From Pandoraea nosoerga (GTDB lineage Bacteria > Pseudomonadota > Gammaproteobacteria > Burkholderiales > Burkholderiaceae), in contig NZ_CABPSC010000005.1 in assembly GCF_902459585.1 (NCBI RefSeq), positions 124,001 through 188,000 on the forward strand: a DNA stretch of 64,000 bases, written 5' to 3'. Every line of letters begins with the position of its first letter. Within the stretch, counting starts at the first letter, position 1. The notes beneath the pieces are model-generated. The model was not told where the DNA came from, made no database searches, and saw only the letters and a program-made list of their open reading frames with translations. This document shows, in pieces, positions 26,429-35,991 of this stretch. Made by a program: the position numbers and the translations under genes.

Positions 26429-27361
26429 ATGAGCACCAATGACGCTTATACACCGGACCGGCTCTCGGGCATTTCCGCGTTCGTGGCGGCCGCCGACGCC
26501 GGCAGTTTTTCCGGCGCCGCACAACGCCTGCACCTCACCCGCTCCGCCGTCGCCAAGCGCGTCGGTCGACTCGAGACGCGACTCGGGGTGCGCCTGTTTC
26601 ATCGCACCACGCGCAGCCAGCATCTGACCGACGAGGGTCAGTCGTTCTATCAACGCTGCACGAAGGTGCTGGCCGAGCTCTCGGAGGCGGAAAGCGAGCT
26701 GAGTGCCGGTTCGCAGACGCCGATGGGCAGGCTTCGCGTCACGATGCCGGTCCAGGTCGGCCGCCAGTGCATTGCGCCCGTGTTGCTGGCGCTGGCGAGA
26801 GCGCATCCGCAACTGCGCCTCGAGATGGCGTTCAGCGACCGGCGCGTCGATCTGATCGAGGAAGGCTACGACTTGGCGGTGCGCAGCGGTCGCCTCGACG
26901 ACACCCCGGGCCTCAAGGCGCGGCCGCTCGGCGAGCAGACGATGATGTTGTGCGCGGCGCCCGCCTATCTCGCCGAGCATGGCACCCCCCACACAAGCGC
27001 CGATCTCGGCGCCCACGAACGGTTGATGTACGGCCGCAACGGCAATTTCTACGAATGGCCGGCCCTGGCGATGCCACGAGACACCCGCCGCGCGCCGCGT
27101 TTCGTTCTCGACGATCTCGTCACGCTGCGCGAAGCCGCGGAACAGGCGCTCGGCATCGCTTGCCTGCCGCACTGGCTGGTCGTGCAATCGCTCGATCGCG
27201 GACGCCTCGTCCAACTGCTGCCGCATCACTATGCGCCAGCCACGCCGCTGCATCTGGTCTGGCCCGATACTCGGCATCCGTCGCCCAAGCTTCGCGCAGC
27301 CATCGACGCATTGATGAGTGCCGCCAGCACGCTGCTCGCTGCCCCGCCGCGCCGTTCGTGA
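26429..27361 (+). CDS. LysR-family transcriptional regulator, CrgA/AaeR-like
   Basis: 310 residues. HTH at about 12-70 (LSGISAFVAAADAGSFSGAA, then LTRSAVAKRVGRLETRLG) and an effector domain with GRLRVTMPVQVGRQCIAPVL and IEEGYDLAVRSGRLDD, the signature of the branch that typically controls divergent oxidoreductase or efflux genes. Start fixed by GGAGATAA immediately upstream. It faces the MDR oxidoreductase gene. Confidence 0.88.
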   Translation: MSTNDAYTPDRLSGISAFVAAADAGSFSGAAQRLHLTRSAVAKRVGRLETRLGVRLFHRTTRSQHLTDEGQSFYQRCTKVLAELSEAESELSAGSQTPMGRLRVTMPVQVGRQCIAPVLLALARAHPQLRLEMAFSDRRVDLIEEGYDLAVRSGRLDDTPGLKARPLGEQTMMLCAAPAYLAEHGTPHTSADLGAHERLMYGRNGNFYEWPALAMPRDTRRAPRFVLDDLVTLREAAEQALGIACLPHWLVVQSLDRGRLVQLLPHHYAPATPLHLVWPDTRHPSPKLRAAIDALMSAASTLLAAPPRRS

Positions 27362-27375
27362 CGATCACGGACGAC

Positions 27376-27410
27376 GGCCGGAGGCCGGAGACCGGAGGCC
27401 GGAGGCCGGA
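27376..27410. repeat. Five 7-bp tandem repeats
   Basis: Units GGCCGGA at 27376, 27383, (GACCGGA) 27390, 27397 and 27404, starting 15 bases after the LysR stop. Confidence 0.9.
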
Positions 27411-27591
27411 AAACGGCGACTGTTGCGCGCTGATCGCCGCCGCGCCCGCGGCGTACATGCGTGCCCACGGAATGGACGATGCCGCTCGTGCTCGTCGCCC
27501 ACGGCAGGATGTCGGACGCGCCGGGCCGTCCCAGCCGGAACGCCATTTCAGCGGACAGCGCCAGCGCACCGGGCGGATTTCTGAGGGCATC

Positions 27592-28029
27592 TCACGCCAA
27601 TTTCGCGTCCTGTGTCTCGCGTAACGCGCGAAGGCGCGAAGGTGCGAAGGTGCGAAGGCGCCGGCCAACGGTCATGGCGGCAATCGACGTGTTGGCGCGA
27701 GGTATGCCGCCATGCACCGCCGGCGCTGCCACAACGCCCGCGGAATTCATCCCTGCGGCCAGACATCCGGTGAAGTTCACCGTCGTCGCATACGGCGGGT
27801 CGTTCTTGTCGCGCCAGATGACGCCGAGGTTGCGCATCTCGCCGTCGTACAGCGCGCGATTATCGAGCCGCAGCGCTGCGAGATAGTGCCGCTCGAGGAT
27901 GCATTGATAGACGTCGGGAAGGCCGCGAATCGCGAGCCGGCCGCCCGGGGTCGGGTTCGACCGATAGTGCTGCGGTGTCGGGCGGCGAGCTTTCGGAAAC
28001 GCGTCAACTTGGGACAAAGCCGCCGCCAT
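27592..28029 (-). CDS. Hypothetical protein, possibly real
   Basis: 145-residue frame with no recognised family. The central part (RGLPDVYQCILERHYLAALR, then NLGVIWRDKNDPPYATTVNF) uses codons with G/C in third position like neighbouring genes and has a globular composition, which favours a real or recently decayed gene. The last 25 residues are produced by an 8-bp tandem repeat and look accidental. Its start lies only 14 bases from the divergent DUF523 start, tight for two real genes, and no ribosome site is clear. Could be a degraded remnant. Confidence 0.35.
   Translation of the reverse strand: MAAALSQVDAFPKARRPTPQHYRSNPTPGGRLAIRGLPDVYQCILERHYLAALRLDNRALYDGEMRNLGVIWRDKNDPPYATTVNFTGCLAAGMNSAGVVAAPAVHGGIPRANTSIAAMTVGRRLRTFAPSRLRALRETQDAKLA
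27627..27658. repeat. Four 8-bp tandem repeats
   Basis: Units CGCGAAGG, CGCGAAGG, TGCGAAGG, TGCGAAGG in register from 27627. Confidence 0.85.
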
Positions 28030-28043
28030 GATAGTCTGCGCGC

Positions 28044-28562
28044 ATGTCTTTCCCGCCTCGTATCCTTGTCAGCGGTTGTCTGCTCGGCCAGCCGGTCCGC
28101 TATGACGGGCGCCACGCCGCCTGCACGAGCGACGCCGCCATTCTCGAACGCTGGCGCGCGGCTGATCTCATCGTCCCGATCTGTCCCGAAGTGGCCGGCG
28201 GCCTGCCGACGCCGCGCGCGCCCGCCGAGATCTCCGGCGCGTCGAGCGGCGACGCGGTGTGGCGATCGCTCGCGCGGGTGACGGACAGCACCGGCGCGGA
28301 CGTGAGCGCGGCCTTCCTCGAGGGCGCGCAACGCGCCCTCGCCTTGGCGCAGCGCCACCGCATACGCATTGCCGTGTTGAAGGAAGGCAGCCCGTCGTGC
28401 GGCAGCTCGACGATTTACGACGGTTCGTTCCGCGCAAGAAAAATCGCCGGAGAAGGCGTGACGGCCGCGTGGCTGCGGCGTCATGGCATCGAAGTCTTCA
28501 GCGAGCACGCGCTCGCGCAGGCCGATGCGCGGCTGCGCGCGATGAGCGGGCTCGCCCGATAG
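28044..28562 (+). CDS. DUF523 family protein
   Basis: 172 residues of the small conserved DUF523 family. Signature sequences are ILVSGCLLGQPVRYDG at the N-terminus, VPICPEVAGGLPTPRAPAEI in the middle, and LKEGSPSCGSSTIYDG near residue 115. The conserved Cys residues (SGC, PSCGS) could bind metal or take part in chemistry; function is not established. It is a single gene between a doubtful divergent frame and the DJ-1 gene, with a palindromic terminator after it. Confidence 0.88.
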   Translation: MSFPPRILVSGCLLGQPVRYDGRHAACTSDAAILERWRAADLIVPICPEVAGGLPTPRAPAEISGASSGDAVWRSLARVTDSTGADVSAAFLEGAQRALALAQRHRIRIAVLKEGSPSCGSSTIYDGSFRARKIAGEGVTAAWLRRHGIEVFSEHALAQADARLRAMSGLAR

Positions 28563-28579
28563 CGCGCGGCGCACGAATG

Positions 28580-28603
28580 AAAAGCCCCCCGCGCGCGGGG
28601 GGC
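28580..28603 (-). terminator. Palindromic terminator between DUF523 and DJ-1 genes
   Basis: A perfect 20-base palindrome, GCCCCCCGCG (28584-28593) with CGCGGGGGGC (28594-28603). On the minus strand it is followed by TTTTC, so it terminates the DJ-1 gene; both convergent transcripts cross it. Confidence 0.75.
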
Positions 28604-28678
28604 CGGGTCCGGCCGGCGAATGGAACAATGGGACGACCGGAAGGACGGGAGGAACAGGACGAACGCGAGCGATACGAA

Positions 28679-29260
28679 TCAGAGTTCGATCTTCGTCCCG
28701 AGCACCGCGAGGAACTGCGCGATCCACGCCGGATGTGCGGGCCACGCCGGCGCGGTCACGAGCTTGCCGTCGGTATGCGCCTCGTCGATGCCGATCTCCA
28801 TGTATTTCCCGCCGGCAAGGCGCACTTCCGGCGCGCACGCCGGATACGCGGAACACTCGCGCCCCTCGATGACGCCGGCCGCGGCCAGCAACTGCGCGCC
28901 GTGACAGATCGCGGCAATCGGCTTGTCGTTCTCGGCGAAGTGACGCACGGCCGCGAGCACCTCGTCGTTGAGCCGCAGATATTCGGGCGCACGTCCGCCC
29001 GGAATCACGAGCGCGTCGAAGTCGGCGGCCGACAGCCCGTCGAACGTGGCGGTGAGCGTGAAGTCGTGCCCGCGCTTCTCGCTGTAGGTCTGATCGCCTT
29101 CAAAGTCGTGGATGGCCGTGCGCACCTTGTCGCCGGCCTTCTTGCCGGGGCAGACCACCTCCACGCGATGCCCCACCGCCGAGAGCGCCTGCACGGGCAC
29201 CATCAGTTCGTAGTCTTCGACGTAGTCGCCTGCCAGTACCAGAATCCGCTTCTTGCCCAT
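28679..29260 (-). CDS. DJ-1/PfpI family protein
   Basis: 193 residues. DJ-1/PfpI fold with the N-terminal [20 protein letters not shown], the oxyanion-side [12 protein letters not shown], and the nucleophile elbow [10 protein letters not shown] (Cys119, His120). Members act as glyoxalase III/deglycase-type enzymes, proteases or redox chaperones; the GRAPEYLR segment resembles the PfpI-like subgroup. Single gene with a terminator behind it; no pathway context. Confidence 0.9.
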   Translation of the reverse strand: MGKKRILVLAGDYVEDYELMVPVQALSAVGHRVEVVCPGKKAGDKVRTAIHDFEGDQTYSEKRGHDFTLTATFDGLSAADFDALVIPGGRAPEYLRLNDEVLAAVRHFAENDKPIAAICHGAQLLAAAGVIEGRECSAYPACAPEVRLAGGKYMEIGIDEAHTDGKLVTAPAWPAHPAWIAQFLAVLGTKIEL

Positions 29261-29566
29261 GTGACTCTCCGTTCAGAGAAAAATGGAAGGAAACAGCCTC
29301 TCCATAGTACTCAATTTCGGTGACGCCTCCGGGACAGCCGGCCCCCAGCGGTCCCCAGCGGCCTCCATCCTGCCCCATCCGATCCTACCCCGCGCTACCC
29401 GACACGCTACCCGACACGCTATCCGAGGCCGTGTGGGCGGCTCACGGCGGCATGCGAGCCGCGCGCGGACGAAAAAAAACCGCGCGCCGAAGCACGCGGT
29501 GTCAAGCCGGCGCAGAACGCCGTCGGTCAATCATGCGCCCGCACGTTCACGCGCGGGCGGCGCGGT
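29261..29566. other. Gene-free interval between DJ-1 and boxA
   Basis: About 306 bases. It holds a 12-bp tandem repeat (GCTACCCGACAC at 29394 and 29406, partial third copy) and the boxA terminator. No gene seen. Confidence 0.6.
29472..29499 (-). terminator. Terminator of the boxCBA operon
   Basis: On the minus strand CCGCGTGC-TTCG-GCGCGCGG, an 8-bp stem with one G-U and the extra-stable TTCG tetraloop, is followed by eight T. It closes the box transcript 67 bases after boxA. Confidence 0.92.
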
Positions 29567-30877
29567 TCAGTACGTCTCGAGATGCAGGCGCCCCTCGGTC
29601 TTCAGCCGCTGCCAGAGCGCGGGCCAGTCGAGCCCGGCCTCGCCAGCAATGCTCTGCAGCGCCTGCAGCACGCCGTCCTCCATCCCCTTGAGCCCGCACA
29701 CGTAGATGTAGGTGTGCTCGTGACGCAGCAGCGCCGCCACGTCGGCCGCGCGCTCGCGCATCGCGTCCTGTACGTAGCGCTTGGGCTGCCCCGGCGTGCG
29801 CGAGAACGCCAGGTTCGTGTCGATGAAGTCCTTGGGCAGATTGAGCAACGGTCCGAAGTACGGCAGCTCGCCCTGCGTGCGCGCGCCGAAGAACAGCATG
29901 AGCTTGCCGGTCGCTCCTTTCAGGCGGCGACGGCGGCGGTACTCGGTCATCGCGCGCATCGGTGCGGCCCCGGTGCCGGTGCAGATCATCAGCAGATGCG
30001 AGTCGGCGTGGTTCGGCATGAGAAACGTGCTGCCGAACGGCCCCATCACATTCACCACGTCGCCCTTCTTCAGGTCGCACAGATAGTTCGAGCACACGCC
30101 GCCGACCGCGTGGCCCTGATGGTCGGACGTCACCCGCTTCACCGTGAGCGCCAGGTTGTTGTAGCCCGGGCGCTCGCCGTCCCGCGGCGACGCGACCGAG
30201 TATTGGCGCGCATGATGCGGCCGCCCGTCGGCCGTCGTGCCCGGCGGGATGATGCCGATGGACTGCCCTTCGAGCACTGGGAACGGGTGCTTGCCGAAGT
30301 CCAGCACGATGTGATGGATGTCGCTCTGCGTGCTCGCGTCCGTCACGCGGTAGTTGCCCACCACGATCGCCTGCACGGGGGCCTTGTGCGTGTACAGGTT
30401 GACGTAGGGCTTCGCGGCGGACCACGGCGGCACGATCGAGCCGCGCACCAGGTCCGAGCCGCCGATGACGGGCCCGGCGGCATCCGTTCCCGCAGCGCCA
30501 TGACTGCTGCTGCCATGACTGCCGCTATTGCCGGAACCATTACCGGAACCCTTGCCGACCGCCTCGGCCGACTCGCCGATCACGCCCTGCCCGGCGAGCG
30601 CGTCGTCCTGCACGGGCAGTTCGTCCCATGTGAACTGATCCTCGATCGGATACGCCTCGGCCCGCAGCACGTCGCGCCAGTTGTCGATGGCCCCCGTGGG
30701 GCACGGCGAGATGCACGCCATGCACCCGTTGCACGCGTCCGCCCGCACGACATAGTTGTTCTCGTCGTGCGTGATCGCGTCGACCGGGCACGTCTCTTCG
30801 CAGGTATTGCAGCGAATGCAGATCTCCGGATCGATCAGATGCTGCCTCAGAACTTCGACCGGAACGGGGCCGTTCAT
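29567..30877 (-). CDS. boxA: Benzoyl-CoA 2,3-epoxidase reductase subunit BoxA
   Basis: 436 residues. BoxA passes electrons from NADPH through FAD and iron-sulfur clusters to the diiron oxygenase BoxB, which epoxidises benzoyl-CoA. Two 4Fe-4S motifs are visible: Cys20/23/26/30 ([12 protein letters not shown]) and Cys49/52/55/59 ([12 protein letters not shown]). After a Gly/Ser-rich linker (about 107-135) comes a ferredoxin-NADP reductase module with the FAD motif RQYSVASPR and the NADPH motif [13 protein letters not shown], ending in HLETY as is usual for reductases. Last gene of boxCBA, 37 bases after boxB. Confidence 0.96.
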   Translation of the reverse strand: MNGPVPVEVLRQHLIDPEICIRCNTCEETCPVDAITHDENNYVVRADACNGCMACISPCPTGAIDNWRDVLRAEAYPIEDQFTWDELPVQDDALAGQGVIGESAEAVGKGSGNGSGNSGSHGSSSHGAAGTDAAGPVIGGSDLVRGSIVPPWSAAKPYVNLYTHKAPVQAIVVGNYRVTDASTQSDIHHIVLDFGKHPFPVLEGQSIGIIPPGTTADGRPHHARQYSVASPRDGERPGYNNLALTVKRVTSDHQGHAVGGVCSNYLCDLKKGDVVNVMGPFGSTFLMPNHADSHLLMICTGTGAAPMRAMTEYRRRRRLKGATGKLMLFFGARTQGELPYFGPLLNLPKDFIDTNLAFSRTPGQPKRYVQDAMRERAADVAALLRHEHTYIYVCGLKGMEDGVLQALQSIAGEAGLDWPALWQRLKTEGRLHLETY

Positions 30878-30914
30878 GATGCTGTCTCCTTGTGGGGAAG
30901 GCTCTCCTCGGCCC

Positions 30915-32342
30915 TTAGTTGAAACGCACGTACTCGAAATCGATCGGCTGGCGGTTGATGCCCAGCGGGGGCGGCGCGATCCAGTTCGCGAACTTGCCCG
31001 GCTCGGTCACGCGCCCCATGAGGGAGGCCACATACGCGCGGTCTTCCGACGACGGCAGCCACTCGCGCTCGTGCGCGGCCCATTCGGGCTCGCTCACCAC
31101 GCGGCCGTCCGGCGACACGCGCACCCCGGCGAACGTGCCGATCTGGCGGTTGAACGCCTTGTGCGGCACCGTCAGGCGCAGGTCGATGCCGGCCTTCTCG
31201 AGCACCTTGTTCCAACGGTTCACGCCGGCAATGGAGTCCTTGATGTAATCGTCGCGCAGCACTTCGTTCATGGCGTTGAGCATCGGCACCTCGCGCTCGA
31301 CGAGCTTGCCGTTGTCGACGTCCAGCAGCCGGTAGGTCTGGCCGCTGAGCTGGTGGTCGTCGTCGCGCTTGCTCTCCTCGTAGCGGCCCTTGAGGCCCGA
31401 GCTGTAGAAAATGGCGGCATTGGACGACTGGTCCGCGCCGAACAGGTCGATCGTCACGGAGTAGTGGAAGTTGATGTAGCGCTGGATGGTCGGCAGATCG
31501 ATCACCCCGGCCGCGCGCAGCTTCGAGACGTCGTCCGTCTTCAGTTCGTTCATCACCTGCGCCGTGCGGCTGATCACGCGCGAGACGCCCGACTCGCCCA
31601 CGAACATGTGGTGCGCCTCTTCGGTGAGCATGAACTTCGTGGTGCGGGCGAGCGGATCGAAGCCCGATTCGGCCAGCGCGGAGAGCTGGAACTTGCCGTC
31701 GCGGTCGGTGAAATACGTGAACATGTAGAACGACAGCCAGTCCGGCGTTTTCTCGTTGAACGCGCCGAGAATACGCGGATTGTCCTCGTCGCCCGAGCGG
31801 CGCCCGAGCAGCGCTTCGGCCTCTTCGCGACCGTCGCGGCCGAAGTAGCGGTGCAGCAGGTAGACCATCGCCCACAGGTGGCGCCCCTCCTCCACGTTGA
31901 CCTGGAACAAGTTGCGCAGGTCGTACATCGACGGCGCGGTAAGCCCGAGGTGACGCTGCTGCTCCACCGACGCCGGCTCCGTATCGCCTTGCGTGACGAT
32001 GATGCGGCGCAGGTTGGCGCGATGCTCGCCCGGCACTTCCTGCCACGCGGGCTCGCCCTTGTGCTCGCCGAAGTGAATCTTGCGATCGGCCTCGCCCGGC
32101 GTGAGGAAGATGCCCCAGCGATAGTCCGGCATCTTTACGTGATCGAAATGCGCCCAGCCGCTCGGATCGACGCTCACGGCCGTGCGCAGATAGACGTCAT
32201 AGCCGTGCGAGCCCTCCGGCCCCATGTCGCCCCACCAGGACAGGAAGTTGGGCTGCCACTGCTCGAGCGCGCGTTGCAGCGTGCGGTCGTCGGACAGATT
32301 GACGTTGTTGGGGATCTTCTCGCTGTAGTTGATCGAAGCCAT
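30915..32342 (-). CDS. boxB: Benzoyl-CoA 2,3-epoxidase oxygenase subunit BoxB
   Basis: 475-residue diiron monooxygenase that inserts oxygen into benzoyl-CoA, forming the 2,3-epoxide, with BoxA as electron donor. The N-terminus ([20 protein letters not shown]) and the segment [20 protein letters not shown] are highly characteristic of BoxB. Helices with E-x-x-H type iron ligands appear in [18 protein letters not shown] and [16 protein letters not shown]. Length is normal. It lies between boxC and boxA in the same operon. Confidence 0.97.
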   Translation of the reverse strand: MASINYSEKIPNNVNLSDDRTLQRALEQWQPNFLSWWGDMGPEGSHGYDVYLRTAVSVDPSGWAHFDHVKMPDYRWGIFLTPGEADRKIHFGEHKGEPAWQEVPGEHRANLRRIIVTQGDTEPASVEQQRHLGLTAPSMYDLRNLFQVNVEEGRHLWAMVYLLHRYFGRDGREEAEALLGRRSGDEDNPRILGAFNEKTPDWLSFYMFTYFTDRDGKFQLSALAESGFDPLARTTKFMLTEEAHHMFVGESGVSRVISRTAQVMNELKTDDVSKLRAAGVIDLPTIQRYINFHYSVTIDLFGADQSSNAAIFYSSGLKGRYEESKRDDDHQLSGQTYRLLDVDNGKLVEREVPMLNAMNEVLRDDYIKDSIAGVNRWNKVLEKAGIDLRLTVPHKAFNRQIGTFAGVRVSPDGRVVSEPEWAAHEREWLPSSEDRAYVASLMGRVTEPGKFANWIAPPPLGINRQPIDFEYVRFN

Positions 32343-32454
32343 CGTGGGATTCCTCGTGTCTCGTATGGGTTCTGCGGATACGTCTCGCTCGCCCGCCGCC
32401 CGGCGGCGACTGCCCGGGCCGGCGCGGCCGTTCTTCGATTCGCGGGCCGGTGCG

Positions 32455-34110
<1,656 letters not shown>

Positions 34111-34145
34111 GATTGCCTCCAACACGAATAATGATCTTGTTGAAT

Positions 34146-34177
34146 TGCAATATAGTGCAGCACAAAACCCCAGTCAA
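34146..34177 (-). promoter_or_regulatory. boxCBA promoter with overlapping TGCA-N6-TGCA operator
   Basis: On the minus strand TTGACT (34172-34177) and TATATT (34149-34154) are separated by exactly 17 bases, a good sigma70 promoter. TGCA (34156-34159) and TGCA (34146-34149), six bases apart, flank and overlap the -10. TGCA repeats are the known recognition element of the BzdR/BoxR family, so BoxR binding here should block RNA polymerase until benzoyl-CoA releases it. Confidence 0.75.
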
Positions 34178-34221
34178 CCAATTTCACGACTAAAAATGAA
34201 TTATTTTGCAGACACGCGAAT

Positions 34222-35136
34222 TCAATCCGACGACAACTGCACGGCCAGGCGACCGCGCAACTGCAGATAGGCGTCCGCGAGCGCCCGGCCGCTGGTGTCG
34301 AAGCTCATGTCGGCCTTGGCGTAGAAGTCCTGACGGCCGGCCAGAATGCGCTTGAGGTCGTCCATGGCCTCGGCGTTGCCCGACATCGGCCGCAGATCGC
34401 CCTGCGCGATCACGCGCTTCATGTGTTCTTCCGGCGACGCCTGCAGCCACACCGTATAGCAATGGGTGAGCAGGAAGTTGAACGTGGCCGCGTCGCTCAC
34501 GATGCCGCCGGGCGAGGCGATCACCGCACGCGGGTGCTCGGCCACCACGGCCTCCAGCGCCCGCAGTTCGTAGCGACGGTAGGCGGTGGCGCCGTAGAGC
34601 GAATAGATCTCGGACGGCGGGCAGCCCGCCAGTTGCTCGATCACCCGATTGAGTTCGACGAACGGCACGTGCATGTCGTCCGCGAGCATGCGGCCCAGCG
34701 TGGATTTGCCCGCGCCGCGCAGGCCGATGAGCGCGATGCGCCCGCGACGGTCGGGATCGCGTTCGCTGCCGGCGAACAGCTCGCTTAGCGCCTGACGCGC
34801 TCGCGTGAGTGCTTCGCCGTCGCGCCCGTGCAGGATTTCGCGAATGAGCAGCCACTCGGCCGAGGACGTCGTCTCGTCGCCGACGATTTCCGCCAATGTG
34901 CAATTTAGTGCTTGCGCGAGCTGACGCAGGAACAGCACGGACGCGTTGCCGACGCCCGACTCCAGATTGGCCACATGCCGCTCGGAGACCCCGGCGTCGA
35001 GCGCCAGCGCCTTGCGGGTCAGGCCGCGGCGCGCGCGCAGCGTGCGCACGCGCTCGCCCAGCGCGACCAGGAACGGATCCTTCTCCCCGGCACCGCGCGC
35101 CGTCGGCACCCCATCGGCTTGCGCACTCTTATTCAT
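34222..35136 (-). CDS. boxR: BoxR, benzoyl-CoA-responsive repressor (HTH plus shikimate-kinase-like domain)
   Basis: 304 residues. An XRE-type HTH at about 21-85 (LGERVRTLRARRGLTRKALA, then GVSERHVANLESGVGNAS) is joined to a shikimate kinase-like domain with P-loop GLRGAGKS (138-145) that in this family binds benzoyl-CoA rather than phosphorylating shikimate. The same architecture defines BzdR/BoxR. The ATG at 35136 is favoured over an upstream start that adds residues outside the HTH. It is encoded upstream of boxC, 111 bases apart, and is divergent from the boxD-side genes, fitting control of both arms. Confidence 0.93.
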   Translation of the reverse strand: MNKSAQADGVPTARGAGEKDPFLVALGERVRTLRARRGLTRKALALDAGVSERHVANLESGVGNASVLFLRQLAQALNCTLAEIVGDETTSSAEWLLIREILHGRDGEALTRARQALSELFAGSERDPDRRGRIALIGLRGAGKSTLGRMLADDMHVPFVELNRVIEQLAGCPPSEIYSLYGATAYRRYELRALEAVVAEHPRAVIASPGGIVSDAATFNFLLTHCYTVWLQASPEEHMKRVIAQGDLRPMSGNAEAMDDLKRILAGRQDFYAKADMSFDTSGRALADAYLQLRGRLAVQLSSD

Positions 35137-35387
35137 CAGGCGAGATCCTCGAAGCAGGTAACATGTAATATATTGCTTGACAGGCAAAATTGCATGCTCT
35201 AATTTTCACCATGCGTCGATAAAAAAGCAAACACGGCCCGGACGTTGCCGCACACCGTGATTGATCGACGTCATCTCGACAGACGGCGCGCAGGCCGCAG
35301 CCCCTGCGCCGGCCCGCAAGGCGCCCGCCGGGCGAGTGCCGGCCACGTGCCGACGAGTACGGATTGCGACGTCCCCAGGAGACACCG
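35137..35387. promoter_or_regulatory. Divergent control region between boxR and the DUF4863-boxD arm
   Basis: AT-rich in its first 90 bases. On the plus strand TTGACA (35177-35182) and TAATTT (35200-35205) are 17 bases apart, with one TGCA (35191-35194) in the spacer, a candidate promoter for the DUF4863/boxD genes. Only a single TGCA is present, so BoxR control here is less certain than before boxC. Confidence 0.45.
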
Positions 35388-35858
35388 ATGGATGTGCCCC
35401 AATTTCAGGCGCTGATTGCCGATCTCACCCGGCAACTCGACGGCCGCGCGCTCGACGCGGAACTTGCCGGCTGGCTCAACGCGCGTCACGGTGCCGGTTC
35501 CGAAACGTTCGAAACGCTCTCGGCCGCCTGCCGTACCGGCGTGGCCGAAGGCTGGCTGTGCAACCGCCAAGGCGGCGGCATTCGCTACGGCCGTGTCATC
35601 AAGCCGACGCCCGCGACGCATGGTTTTTCGGTCGACGTGGTCGACATGGCCGATCTGGCGGGCCCGCACCATGTGCATCCCAACGGCGAGATCGATCTGA
35701 TCATGCCGCTCACGCCGGGGGCTACCTTCGACGGCCATCCGGCCGGCTGGTGCGTATACGGCCCCGGGTCGGCGCACCGCCCGACCGTCGCGAGCGGTCG
35801 CGCCCTCGTGCTGTACCTGCTGCCCGAAGGCGCCATCGAGTTCACGCGCGCCGCGTAA
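35388..35858 (+). CDS. DUF4863 family protein of the box cluster
   Basis: 156-residue protein regularly found in box gene clusters. The family (PF16155) has been linked to 4-hydroxylaminobenzoate lyase (PnbB); I am not certain that activity applies here. The C-terminal half looks like a cupin-type beta-fold with conserved His and Glu that could bind metal (AGPHHVHPNGEIDLIMPLTP, then GWCVYGPGSAHRPTVASGRA). Start from ATG at 35388 with AGGAGAC upstream. First gene of the plus-strand arm, 133 bases ahead of boxD. A role in handling a side product or intermediate of benzoyl-CoA breakdown is inferred. Confidence 0.7.
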   Translation: MDVPQFQALIADLTRQLDGRALDAELAGWLNARHGAGSETFETLSAACRTGVAEGWLCNRQGGGIRYGRVIKPTPATHGFSVDVVDMADLAGPHHVHPNGEIDLIMPLTPGATFDGHPAGWCVYGPGSAHRPTVASGRALVLYLLPEGAIEFTRAA

Positions 35859-35991
35859 GCCGGTGGCCGCACGCCTCGCCGCCGCGCCGCCCCAGCGGCC
35901 CTTGCGTGCCCCTTTGGCGTGCCGCTTTGTCGTGCAGCTTTGGCGCTCCCCTTTTGCTTTTTTCGCTTTCTTTTCGCTTCCGATCCCAGCC

